Source: Marivita geojedonensis (lineage in GTDB: Bacteria; Pseudomonadota; Alphaproteobacteria; Rhodobacterales; Rhodobacteraceae). From it: a DNA stretch of 64,000 bases. Made by a program: the position numbers and the translations under genes. Every line of letters begins with the position of its first letter. Positions within the stretch are counted from its first letter, which is position 1. The stretch spans positions 42,383 to 106,382 of the forward strand of contig NZ_JFKC01000012.1 of NCBI RefSeq assembly GCF_002115805.1. The letters run 5' to 3'. A model generated the notes under the pieces. The model saw only the letters and a list, made by a program, of their open reading frames with translations. It ran no database searches and had not been told where the DNA came from. Positions 39,608-47,963 of this stretch are shown here, in pieces.

Positions 39608-40434
39608 TCCGCGACCAAGGCGGGCGCTTCTTCGTGTAGAAGATGGCCGTAACCGGGAAATCCGATCACTTCTGCCTTGGGCATTTTTTCCGTGCTTTGC
39701 CGCACGGACGATGGCGGCACAGCTTTGTCGTTTTCACCGACGAGAAAGGTGCAGGGCACGTTAATCACCGGGAGGTCTGCGACAAGACCATCCAGCTTCC
39801 ATTGCGCCATCATCAGAAGCGTCCCATCGAGATGCGCATCGCTGCGAAACAGCTTGGCGTACAGGTTCAGCCCTTCTGGTGAGATCTGCGATCCCGTTGT
39901 TTCCATAAGTGAGATCACCTGACCCGGACCAGACATGCGCCGCTTGATCAGCTTTGCCATCATGGGGCTGAGCGAAACAACGCGCGCGGCAATGGGAAAC
40001 AGCACACCCGCCAGCCCTTTGAAAGGAGTCAGGGCAGGATTGACGGCGATCAGTGGTATCTTCGAATTGGACCCCTGCAATAACCGCAAGCCAAGCGCAG
40101 CGCCCGCCGAATGTGCAAGGATTGCCCGGGGCTGCCAACCTTCGTGATCGATCAGGGACTGCACGTCCTGCGCCATCAATGGCAAAGAAGACCGATGGCG
40201 GGAGCCGAGCTTTGTCAGTCCATGTCCGGGAAGATCAATCGCAACGACATGATGATCGCGCGCGAGATTGGTCATCACGTCACGCCATGAATGGGTCGAT
40301 CCACTGGCGCCGTGGAGCAGTAGAACGGTATCGCCCTGCCCCATTTCTTGGATGTGCCAGCGGTGAGGACGCACTTCGACAAACCGTGAGTGTTCGGCGT
40401 GGGGCCAAGCCGTCAGGGTTTCTGCAGCGCCCAT
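39580..40434 (-). CDS. bchO: Magnesium chelatase accessory protein BchO (alpha/beta hydrolase fold)
   Basis: A 284-residue alpha/beta-hydrolase. The LLLHGASGSTHSW oxyanion region, the nucleophile elbow AHSAGAALGL and the late His in GYGHLLHEEAP are present. BchO is found next to bchID and is thought to assist Mg-protoporphyrin formation; its reaction is not established. The ATG at 40434 has GGGTGA upstream and lies 4 bp past the bchD stop. Last gene of crtA-bchI-bchD-bchO. Confidence 0.9.
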   Translation of the reverse strand: MGAAETLTAWPHAEHSRFVEVRPHRWHIQEMGQGDTVLLLHGASGSTHSWRDVMTNLARDHHVVAIDLPGHGLTKLGSRHRSSLPLMAQDVQSLIDHEGWQPRAILAHSAGAALGLRLLQGSNSKIPLIAVNPALTPFKGLAGVLFPIAARVVSLSPMMAKLIKRRMSGPGQVISLMETTGSQISPEGLNLYAKLFRSDAHLDGTLLMMAQWKLDGLVADLPVINVPCTFLVGENDKAVPPSSVRQSTEKMPKAEVIGFPGYGHLLHEEAPALVADQLRAVLRR

Positions 40435-40438
40435 GAGG

Positions 40439-42127
40439 TCACCCGCCAAGCGCCGTATCTATGGCCCGGCTCAGTCCTTTTGCGTCGGCCCGAGGCAGAG
40501 GAATATATTGGGCGTTCATTACGTGGCAGAGCGAACGCAATTCCCTATGTGGTCGCACGGATGTATCTATCATCGCGCTGGGCACATTCAGAGACCGGAC
40601 ATGCCGGGCCATCGCCTGCGCGTCGTCATTTGCTGCGCTGCGACCGGTTTTGCCGGGTAGCGGAACATTCGCGCGTCCATCGGTCAGAACCGCGATGGAG
40701 GGTGACAGACCTTGCGCCCGGACGCGCTGTGCGAGTTCGGCCGCAGCCTTTAGGCCGGATGCCAATGGCGTACCTCCGCCTCCGGGCAGACCGGCCAAAC
40801 GGCGCTTAGTCTGAACGAGCGACCGCGTTGGTGGCAGGATCAGATCCGCGCTTTCGCCACGGAAAGCAATCAGGGCAACATGGTCGCGTCGGGCATAGGC
40901 ATCGGCCAGCATCAGTTCGACCGCGCCCTTGGCTTCGGACAGGCGGGCGACGGCGGAAGAGCCGGACGCATCGACTGCGAAGATCACCAGGCGGTCGGAA
41001 ACTTCCTGGAACACTTTGACATGGATATCAGAGGGGTGGATGAGAACACCCGTACGTTCGGGGTTTTGCCTGCGGCGTATGGTTTGCCACGGCACGGCGG
41101 CGCGCAATGTGGCGACCAGATCAATCCGGTTGCCACCGTCGAGCCGCCCTGCCCGCGAAGGCAGCGGCCTGCCCCGCCGGTTGCCACGCTTCTTCTGCCC
41201 AGCCCCGCCGCTGCCGGATGCGGTTTTGACGCGACCGGACCCTTCCAGCATGGCAAGCACGTCAAACGGCAGAACCGCCTTAACCGCGTCGATCAGCAAT
41301 TCGTCGGGCAGGTTGAGTTCGGACTCGTCCTGATCCGGGCTTTGCGAATCCGGCGCGTCGTCAGGTTGGGTATCGTCTTCAGGATTTTCATCCTCTTCCT
41401 CGACGGGCATCTGCGTTGCACGATGGGCGTAGACGAGTTGAACAGCGATCTGGAGATCGTCCTCGTTGATGCAATTGCGGTTGTTCAGAGCCGCATTTGC
41501 CCGCGCGGCGGCCAAGGCGATCAGCGGTGCCCGCAAGCTGTCAATACCGAAGCGCACGGCTGTTACGGAAAGGGCCGCGGGGACATCCTCGGGGATTTCG
41601 ATCAGAGGCAGACGCCCGCGGGCGGCGTCGATGTCGGTGTCCTGGATCACCATCTGGACGAGTTCTACATGACGCAGGCCCTCCAGATCGACATGGAAGG
41701 CAAGCCGCTCGGTCAGGGTTCTTGGGGCGATCTCGTCATGCTCTGCCCCTTCGTCGAGAAGGATCAAGGCATGCCCGATGCCGGTGTCGAGCGATTGCGC
41801 CAAACGGGCGGCAAGGCCCGGTTCACAGCGCTCGGCCATCGTGAAGACCAAAGGCGTTGGAGTTTCGAGGATGCCCTTCGCGCGGATGATTTCACCACGC
41901 GTCAGGGTTTCGCCGATATCGACGCCCCCGAAGAGCTGCAGGTCAGAAATCGACGGTGAGATCCGGCGCGCCTTTGGGAAGAGCGATTTGACCGGAGCGC
42001 AGAACATGTCCCGCACCGGGCCTGCGCGGGACCGCAGGTGTAGACCCCCCAACCCAACCGGGTCGACCGCCAGAAGTGTCAGGGCCAATTGGCCCTGCAC
42101 CTGAACGGCAGAGGGGTCTTCTCTCAT
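40439..42127 (-). CDS. bchD: Magnesium chelatase subunit D
   Basis: A 562-residue subunit of the Mg chelatase that inserts Mg into protoporphyrin IX. Its layout is an AAA-like domain, a proline/acid-rich linker (EEEDENPEDDTQPDDAPDSQ, about residue 235-265) and a C-terminal vWA domain with the MIDAS motif DASGSS. Walker motifs are degenerate, as usual for BchD. ATGA overlap with bchI. Confidence 0.95.
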   Translation of the reverse strand: MREDPSAVQVQGQLALTLLAVDPVGLGGLHLRSRAGPVRDMFCAPVKSLFPKARRISPSISDLQLFGGVDIGETLTRGEIIRAKGILETPTPLVFTMAERCEPGLAARLAQSLDTGIGHALILLDEGAEHDEIAPRTLTERLAFHVDLEGLRHVELVQMVIQDTDIDAARGRLPLIEIPEDVPAALSVTAVRFGIDSLRAPLIALAAARANAALNNRNCINEDDLQIAVQLVYAHRATQMPVEEEDENPEDDTQPDDAPDSQSPDQDESELNLPDELLIDAVKAVLPFDVLAMLEGSGRVKTASGSGGAGQKKRGNRRGRPLPSRAGRLDGGNRIDLVATLRAAVPWQTIRRRQNPERTGVLIHPSDIHVKVFQEVSDRLVIFAVDASGSSAVARLSEAKGAVELMLADAYARRDHVALIAFRGESADLILPPTRSLVQTKRRLAGLPGGGGTPLASGLKAAAELAQRVRAQGLSPSIAVLTDGRANVPLPGKTGRSAANDDAQAMARHVRSLNVPSAMIDTSVRPHRELRSLCHVMNAQYIPLPRADAKGLSRAIDTALGG

Positions 42128-43128
42128 GCAAAGACTTCCTCGACGGTGCGATCCACGCGGGTGGACGACCCGGCATCGTCAAGCGGATCGCGACGCAAGC
42201 GGTGACTGAGCGCCATCGAGGCGACAGACCGCAGGTGATCGCGGGTGACAATCGGGCTGCCTTGGTATGCAGCAAGCGCACGGGCGGCGCGGAGCAAAGT
42301 GAGTTCGCCGCGCAAACCGTCAGAGCCGATTGCGACGCACAGCCCGGCGCAATCGCGCAGCGTGTCGTCCGGGGCGTCTGTGGATTTCAGGGCATCACGT
42401 GCGGCCAGGATGGCGTCGCGGATTTTGGCGTCCTCGACCGACCATTTCTCGACAAAGGCGTCCGGGTTGGTGTCGAACGCGGCGCGGCGGCGGATGACCT
42501 CGACACGTTCTTCGATGTCGTTGGGAGATCGGACTTCGACGGACAGGCCGAAGCGGTCGAGCAATTGTGGGCGAAGCTCACCCTCTTCCGGATTGCCGGA
42601 CCCGACCAGCACGAAACGTGCATCGTGACGGATCGAAAGGCCCTCGCGCTCGATGACGTTTTCGCCTGACTGAGCCACGTCGAGCAGCAGATCGACCAAG
42701 TGATCCTCCAGCAGGTTCACCTCGTCGATATAGAGGTATCCGCGATTGGCTTTGGCCAGCAGTCCCGGCTCAAACGCCTTTTCCCCTCGGCTGAGTGCGC
42801 GTTCGATGTCGAGCGCGCCGACCAGACGGTCCTCGGTTGTGCCAAGGGGAAGATCGACCACGGGCGTCGGGACATTGACCATATTGCCAGAGACGGGATC
42901 GGCCCAATCGGGCATCTCCGCCTCGGTCGCTGCGTTGGTCGGGCTGCCTTCGAGTTTGCTGATTTCCGGCAGTAGCGCCGCCAGTGCGCGGACTGCCGTG
43001 GACTTGCCGGTGCCTCGGTCGCCGAACACCAGAACCCCGCCGATGCCGGGGTCGATTGCGGTGAGGATCATGGCCAGTTTCATCTGGTCCTGACCCACGA
43101 TTGCGGAAAAGGGAAACGGATGTCTCAT
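42124..43128 (-). CDS. bchI: Magnesium chelatase ATPase subunit I
   Basis: A 334-residue AAA+ ATPase with Walker A FGDRGTGKST and Walker B YIDEVNLLED, plus the arginine-finger region. It forms hexamers with BchD that drive Mg insertion by BchH; bchH is not in this window. ATGA overlap with crtA. Confidence 0.97.
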   Translation of the reverse strand: MRHPFPFSAIVGQDQMKLAMILTAIDPGIGGVLVFGDRGTGKSTAVRALAALLPEISKLEGSPTNAATEAEMPDWADPVSGNMVNVPTPVVDLPLGTTEDRLVGALDIERALSRGEKAFEPGLLAKANRGYLYIDEVNLLEDHLVDLLLDVAQSGENVIEREGLSIRHDARFVLVGSGNPEEGELRPQLLDRFGLSVEVRSPNDIEERVEVIRRRAAFDTNPDAFVEKWSVEDAKIRDAILAARDALKSTDAPDDTLRDCAGLCVAIGSDGLRGELTLLRAARALAAYQGSPIVTRDHLRSVASMALSHRLRRDPLDDAGSSTRVDRTVEEVFA

Positions 43129-43844
43129 GCGGCGATATCCTTGAGAATGCGGGGGGATTGCCCCTCCCAGCTGCCGACCTCATCAGCAACGCGGAAACGG
43201 GCGTAAAGCTCTTCGCGGAACCACTTGCCGTCGCGCACGGCGCGGATGGCCTGCGCGTGGGGTCCGTTGTTGCGCGCGAATTCAGCCATGGAGCGGGAGT
43301 CGGGCCAGATGGAAAAGGTGATCTGCTGGAGAAGCGGAACCTCTCCGATGCCGATCTTGAAGAGGACGTTTTTGTCTTCGCCGATCACACCGCTGATATC
43401 TGGCACACGCTTCCAGAACTGAGCAGCCACGACCGGGCGCACAGTGGCGCGGGTGAGCGCGGCGATGGGACCGATCTGCGCGGGAGATTCTTCGACAAAG
43501 GGCGATTGTCCGGACCACGCGCCTCGGGCGGAATACGGATTCAGAAACACGGTCCACTGTTCTGAAGCGTGGGCCCGGTAGCGTTTGAATACAGCCTCTT
43601 TTGCCAGGGCAGACCGTGCATGATCCAGATCAGGCCAGACGGCGAGAATTGCGTAAACCGAGGTGTTCGGGATTGGAGTAAACCCTTCTCCGGTTCCGGA
43701 ACCGCAGAGTTTCCAGAACTGAAGGCCATCGATTCGCGGAAGCGAAAACCGAGCCGCACCCATCATTCCCAGCGCCCACAGGCGCGAAAGCGGCGTGGCA
43801 AAGCGGAAAAAGCTCAGGCTGACGGTCTGCATTTCGGTTCCCAT
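43125..43844 (-). CDS. crtA: Spheroidene monooxygenase
   Basis: A 239-residue CrtA that adds the C2 keto group to spheroidene, giving spheroidenone under oxygen. FFRFATPLSRLWALGMMG and FWKLCGSGTGEGFTPIPN match the family, and the length is usual. It heads the crtA-bchIDO operon and has a TGT-N12-ACA site just before its ATG. Confidence 0.95.
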   Translation of the reverse strand: MGTEMQTVSLSFFRFATPLSRLWALGMMGAARFSLPRIDGLQFWKLCGSGTGEGFTPIPNTSVYAILAVWPDLDHARSALAKEAVFKRYRAHASEQWTVFLNPYSARGAWSGQSPFVEESPAQIGPIAALTRATVRPVVAAQFWKRVPDISGVIGEDKNVLFKIGIGEVPLLQQITFSIWPDSRSMAEFARNNGPHAQAIRAVRDGKWFREELYARFRVADEVGSWEGQSPRILKDIAA

Positions 43845-43846
43845 AG

Positions 43847-43864
43847 TGTCAACTTAGTCTGACA
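43847..43864. promoter_or_regulatory. PpsR/CrtJ-type site before crtA
   Basis: TGTCAACTTAGTCTGACA has the exact TGT-N12-ACA form of PpsR/CrtJ operators. It lies 2 bp upstream of the crtA start codon and 58 bp from a second site near crtI. Confidence 0.8.
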
Positions 43865-43897
43865 TGTTTCCGCGAAACATAAAAGATATTTAATTTA

Positions 43898-43925
43898 TTG
43901 ACGCACCCGATCGGCAAAATATTGT
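43898..43925 (+). promoter_or_regulatory. Candidate sigma-70 promoter of crtI
   Basis: A -35 element TTGACG (43898-43903) and a -10 element TATTGT (43920-43925) are spaced by 16 bp, about 30 bp before crtI. The -10 overlaps a PpsR-type site, as expected for repression. Confidence 0.5.
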
Positions 43926-43940
43926 AAAGTAAAGTTGACA
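43923..43940. promoter_or_regulatory. PpsR/CrtJ-type site before crtI
   Basis: TGTAAAGTAAAGTTGACA matches TGT-N12-ACA exactly. It lies 15 bp before the crtI start and overlaps the candidate -10 element. Confidence 0.8.
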
Positions 43941-43955
43941 GTATATCATAGAGTC

Positions 43956-45506
43956 ATGATGACCAAACTTGATACGGCCCTCGCGGCACATTCGGACAAG
44001 CTGACATCGGCGCATTCCGTCGTGATCGGGGCGGGTCTGGGTGGACTGGCCTCGGCCATGCGACTGGGCGCGCTGGGCTACCGCGTGACCGTGATCGATA
44101 AGCTGGATGTTCCGGGTGGGCGCGGGTCGTGCATCTGGAAAGACGGACACCGCTTCGATCTTGGACCGACGATCGTGACGGTGCCGCAGGTTTTCAAAGA
44201 GTTATGGGCCGTATGCGGAAAAGATTTCCACCAAGAGGTGGATCTGCGTCCGCTTGACCCGTTCTATGAAATCCGCTGGCCGGACGGGTCGACTTTCATG
44301 GCACGGCAGGACACGCAAGCGATGCGCGAAGAGGTGCGCCGATTGTCTCCGGGTGACGTGGCGGGGTACGACAGGTTCCTACAGGACAGCGAGGAGCGCT
44401 ACTGGTTTGGATTCGAGGATCTGGGCCGCCGGTCCATGCACAAGCTGGGCGACCTGATTCGCGTTTTGCCGCGCTTTGCGATGCTGCGTGCGGACCGGTC
44501 GGTTTATGCGCACGCGGCCAAGCGCGTAAAAGATGAGCGGTTGCGCATGGCGCTGTCGTTCCATCCGCTGTTCATCGGGGGCGACCCGTTCAACGTGACG
44601 TCGATGTATATCCTCGTGTCCCATCTCGAAAAGGAATTCGGGGTGCATTACGCGATGGGCGGCGTTGCCGCGATTGCCAAGAACATGGCCAAGATCATCG
44701 GTGAGCAGGGCGGGACGCTGCGCATGCAGACCGAGGTTGACGAGATCCTCGTCAAAAACGGACGGGCGCGGGGAGTCAAACTGCGTTCCGGTGATGTGCT
44801 GACCGCCGACATCGTGGTGTCGAACGCGGATGCCGGATTCACCTATGATCATCTTCTGCGCAACCAACCGCGCAAGCGTTGGACTCCGACCAAGCTGAAA
44901 TCACGCCGTTGGTCGATGGGTTTGTATGTCTGGTATTTCGGCACCAAAGGCACCCGTGGCATGTGGAAAGATGTGGGCCACCACACCATCCTGAACGGTC
45001 CGCGCTACAAGGGTCTGGTTCGCGACATCTTCATGAAAGGCAAGGTTGCCGAGGATTTCTCGCTTTATGTGCATCGCCCGACGGTCACAGACCCGAGCGC
45101 GGCACCTGAGGGTGACGACACGTTCTATGTGCTCAGTCCCGTGCCCCATCTCGGGCATGCGGATGCTGCGGACTGGAACGATCTGGAGCGCCAGTATCGC
45201 GTGCGGTTGACCAAGGTACTGGAAGAGCAGCTTCTGCCGGGCTTTTCGAGCCGGGTCACCGCAAGCGAGGTGTTTACGCCGGAGACCTTCAAGGACAGAT
45301 ACCTTTCGCCCTATGGCTCCGGCTTCTCGATTGAGCCGCGTATTCTGCAGAGCGCGTGGTTCCGTCCGCATAATGTGAGCGAGGAACTGAAGGGCTTGTT
45401 CCTGACGGGCGCGGGAACACATCCCGGCGCTGGTTTGCCGGGCGTGATCTCGTCTGCAGAAGTTTTGGCGCAACTGGTGCCTGACCCGGTCTTGGTGCGC
45501 GGATGA
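43956..45506 (+). CDS. crtI: Phytoene desaturase
   Basis: About 516 residues. The N-terminal FAD fold is VIGAGLGGLASAMRLGALG and the C-terminal signature is GAGTHPGAGLPGVISSAEVL. CrtI desaturates phytoene to neurosporene in the spheroidene pathway (three steps). The ATG at 43956 is used; another ATG follows directly and the upstream TTG overlaps the PpsR site. ATGA overlap with crtB. Confidence 0.96.
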   Translation: MMTKLDTALAAHSDKLTSAHSVVIGAGLGGLASAMRLGALGYRVTVIDKLDVPGGRGSCIWKDGHRFDLGPTIVTVPQVFKELWAVCGKDFHQEVDLRPLDPFYEIRWPDGSTFMARQDTQAMREEVRRLSPGDVAGYDRFLQDSEERYWFGFEDLGRRSMHKLGDLIRVLPRFAMLRADRSVYAHAAKRVKDERLRMALSFHPLFIGGDPFNVTSMYILVSHLEKEFGVHYAMGGVAAIAKNMAKIIGEQGGTLRMQTEVDEILVKNGRARGVKLRSGDVLTADIVVSNADAGFTYDHLLRNQPRKRWTPTKLKSRRWSMGLYVWYFGTKGTRGMWKDVGHHTILNGPRYKGLVRDIFMKGKVAEDFSLYVHRPTVTDPSAAPEGDDTFYVLSPVPHLGHADAADWNDLERQYRVRLTKVLEEQLLPGFSSRVTASEVFTPETFKDRYLSPYGSGFSIEPRILQSAWFRPHNVSEELKGLFLTGAGTHPGAGLPGVISSAEVLAQLVPDPVLVRG

Positions 45507-46543
45507 GTTGCCGTGAGAGCGATATGGAAGCCTGCCGCGAAGCGATCCGGCATGGCTCACTGTCATTTCACGCGGCATCCAGACTTTTGCCTGCGTCTGT
45601 GAGAGACCCGTCGCTGGCTTTGTATGCGTTTTGCCGGCTGGCCGATGACGCGGTTGATTTGCAGCAGGAAAAGGCAGCGGCCGTTTTGCGGCTTCAGGAG
45701 CGGCTTGAGCGGATCTACGACGGACGCCCGGACGATGCGTCGCCGGATCGGGCCTTTGCCCGGGTCGTCGAAGAGTTCGACATGCCGCGCGCTTTGCCTG
45801 ATGCCTTGCTGGAGGGTCTGGCGTGGGACGCAATGGGGCGGCGATACCAAACCCTGTCAGAGCTCTTCGACTATTCTGCACGGGTTGCGTCAGCTGTCGG
45901 CGTCATGATGTGTGTCCTCATGCGTGTGCGCGACCCGGATGCTTTGGCGCGCGCCTGCGATCTGGGTGTTGCGATGCAACTGACCAATATCTCGCGCGAC
46001 GTGGGGGAAGACGCGTTGGAAGGCCGGTTGTACCTGCCGCTCGACTGGTTGGATGAAGCCGGGTTGAGCGCGGAGAGGTTCCTCGAGACGCCGAAACCGA
46101 GCAAGGCGATCCGGCAGATGACCCGGCGGCTCGTCATGGAGGCGAACCGGCTGTACATGCGATCCGAGGCGGGCGTGGCGGCTTTGCCAGTGTCATCTCG
46201 CCCCGGAATTTACGCGGCGCGCTTCATCTATGCCGGTATCGGCGGGCAGGTGCAGCGCAGCGGATACGATTCCATCTCGTCGCGGGCCCGCACGTCAAAG
46301 TCGCAAAAGCTGGGGTGGCTGGCTGTGTCCGCCGCGCGCGCGGCGATGACGACCGTCATGCCGAAATCGGCCGTGCTATACGCTCGGTGCCTTCCCGAGA
46401 CCGAGTTTCTGGTGCAGGCCGCAGAGCACCCCGACACGCGCCGCTCTCGCTCAGACGTTCTCTTCGAGGCCCTGTCTCAGGTCGCGCAGCGCGACAGAGA
46501 ACGGCGGGACGCCTTGATTGCAGCGCAGGCTCGGCCTAACTGA
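45503..46543 (+). CDS. crtB: Phytoene synthase
   Basis: A 346-residue enzyme condensing two geranylgeranyl-PP into phytoene. The two Asp-rich motifs are visible: DDAVD in CRLADDAVDLQQ and DVGED in LTNISRDVGEDALEGR. Length is usual. It is followed after 5 bp by tspO. Confidence 0.96.
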   Translation: MSCRESDMEACREAIRHGSLSFHAASRLLPASVRDPSLALYAFCRLADDAVDLQQEKAAAVLRLQERLERIYDGRPDDASPDRAFARVVEEFDMPRALPDALLEGLAWDAMGRRYQTLSELFDYSARVASAVGVMMCVLMRVRDPDALARACDLGVAMQLTNISRDVGEDALEGRLYLPLDWLDEAGLSAERFLETPKPSKAIRQMTRRLVMEANRLYMRSEAGVAALPVSSRPGIYAARFIYAGIGGQVQRSGYDSISSRARTSKSQKLGWLAVSAARAAMTTVMPKSAVLYARCLPETEFLVQAAEHPDTRRSRSDVLFEALSQVAQRDRERRDALIAAQARPN

Positions 46544-46548
46544 CATCC

Positions 46549-47031
46549 ATGTTCTGGTTGCTCTTCGGCATTTTCCTCTTGGCCTGCTTCGCTGCGGGCG
46601 CGACCGGCGGTCTGTTCCCGCCGGGGCCGTGGTATCGCAACCTGAACAAGCCGTCCTGGACACCGCCGGATTGGGTGTTTCCCGTCACGTGGACAACGCT
46701 CTATCTGTGCATGTCCGCTGCTGGTGCCCGCGCCGCGGTCAGTCCGGACAACGCAGTGGCGATGGCGCTTTGGTCGCTTCAGATTGCGCTGAACGGGCTT
46801 TGGACGCCGGTGTTCTTCGGATTGAAGCGGATCAAGCTTGGCATGTTCGTTCTGGCTGCGCTTTGGCTGTCGGTGGCGGCGACGATCTATGCGCTGTTGC
46901 AGGTCGATCTGATCGCCGGGCTGTTGTTCTTGCCGTATCTCGTCTGGGTGACGATTGCGGGCGCGTTGAACCTGAGCGTCTGGCGGCTGAACCCGGACGA
47001 GGCGAACAAGCGCGCGCCGGCCAATTCCTAA
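46549..47031 (+). CDS. tspO: TspO/MBR tryptophan-rich sensory protein
   Basis: A 160-residue outer-membrane or membrane protein with five hydrophobic segments and many tryptophans. PPGPWYRNLNKPSWTPPDW and ALNGLWTPVFFGLKR are signature regions. In Rhodobacter, TspO represses photosynthesis genes in response to oxygen, probably by exporting tetrapyrroles. Placed after crtIB, it is probably cotranscribed. Its TAA overlaps the crtC stop. Confidence 0.94.
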   Translation: MFWLLFGIFLLACFAAGATGGLFPPGPWYRNLNKPSWTPPDWVFPVTWTTLYLCMSAAGARAAVSPDNAVAMALWSLQIALNGLWTPVFFGLKRIKLGMFVLAALWLSVAATIYALLQVDLIAGLLFLPYLVWVTIAGALNLSVWRLNPDEANKRAPANS

Positions 47032-47963
47032 TCGAACGACCAGTTTCTGCGGCGGGGCACCCGGACTGCGAGCATCGGTTTGATCAGTGTTGACCTGAAC
47101 CGGGTCAGGTCGAGCGCTTCGTGCACGCCAACAGTTTTTTCGCCGTTCAACCGTGTTTCGACCATGGATCGTGAGTAGAACGGCGCGTCGAGCATGTTCA
47201 TCACCTGACGCGGACGGAACCCGTAATCGCCGCGTGTTTCGCGGCGCACGGCCCACAGGGACCGGCGGAATTCGAGCTGCGGTGGAAGGTCGATTTCGGT
47301 TGCTGTGCCGTCCCGATCAAAGTGGAAGCCAGAGCCGAGTTCCGACCCGTCGAGGCGCGTTGCATCGTAGAAGCACGTGCTTCCCCCGGCAGCCGGATAC
47401 CGGCCCCAGGTCCAGTAGGCGAAATCCTGTTCCAGAGCGCGGGTTCCGAAATTTGCGTCGAAGTATCCGTGTCCGTCCCATTGCCAACCGGGCGCTTCGA
47501 GGTCGACCGAAATGTCGGACACCGGGCCAAACGGGCGCCAGATATGAGTGCCGTCCTCGGTCAAAGGGAGTTCGACCGACGTGATCGCGCTGGGCGTAAC
47601 AGTGATCGTCCCGCGGACGCGGCTGACCAGTGGTGGAGAGGATATTTCGTTGATGTCGATGACCAGTTTCCCGTTCACCCACCGCATTGACGATGGCCCG
47701 ACGGTAAAGCTGTTCGCGCTTTGGCGCAGGGCAGGGGTGCCCCGGTCGGTCATGGTGAAGCGTCCGCCGGGGCCATAGGTGGCCACGTTGATGCAGACAT
47801 GGTTTTCGGGGTTTTTTCGTCCGGACCAGCGATACCAGGGCGAAAAGACCGAGCCTATGAATCCAATGACCGATACGGCACGTTTTCCGTCACCACTGAT
47901 TCCGTCGATATACCACCATGCGTAGCCGTTTGGCGGAACCTTGAGGTTGAAGTTCGGTCCGTC
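47028..47963 (-). CDS. crtC: Carotenoid 1,2-hydratase (hydroxyneurosporene synthase), start codon unclear
   Basis: CrtC adds water at C1,2 of neurosporene. Homology begins about GPNFNLKVPPNGYAWWY and continues through FIGSVFSPWYRW and NVATYGP. No ATG, GTG or TTG is in frame near this point. The next in-frame start upstream is an ATG at 48245, deep inside crtD. The next downstream is a GTG at 47786, which would remove about 58 conserved residues. The right boundary given is therefore the edge of homology, not a proven start. The conserved first part overlaps the last 108 bases of crtD in another frame. Confidence 0.78.
   Translation of the reverse strand, partial: DGPNFNLKVPPNGYAWWYIDGISGDGKRAVSVIGFIGSVFSPWYRWSGRKNPENHVCINVATYGPGGRFTMTDRGTPALRQSANSFTVGPSSMRWVNGKLVIDINEISSPPLVSRVRGTITVTPSAITSVELPLTEDGTHIWRPFGPVSDISVDLEAPGWQWDGHGYFDANFGTRALEQDFAYWTWGRYPAAGGSTCFYDATRLDGSELGSGFHFDRDGTATEIDLPPQLEFRRSLWAVRRETRGDYGFRPRQVMNMLDAPFYSRSMVETRLNGEKTVGVHEALDLTRFRSTLIKPMLAVRVPRRRNWSFD

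Noticed and set aside
40880..41959. 359-codon open frame on the plus strand
   Set aside because: Antisense to bchD, whose vWA and linker features are convincing.
47855..47963. Programmed -1 frameshift from crtD into crtC
   Set aside because: The frame offset would allow it, but no classical slippery heptamer was found; kept only as an alternative in the crtC finding.
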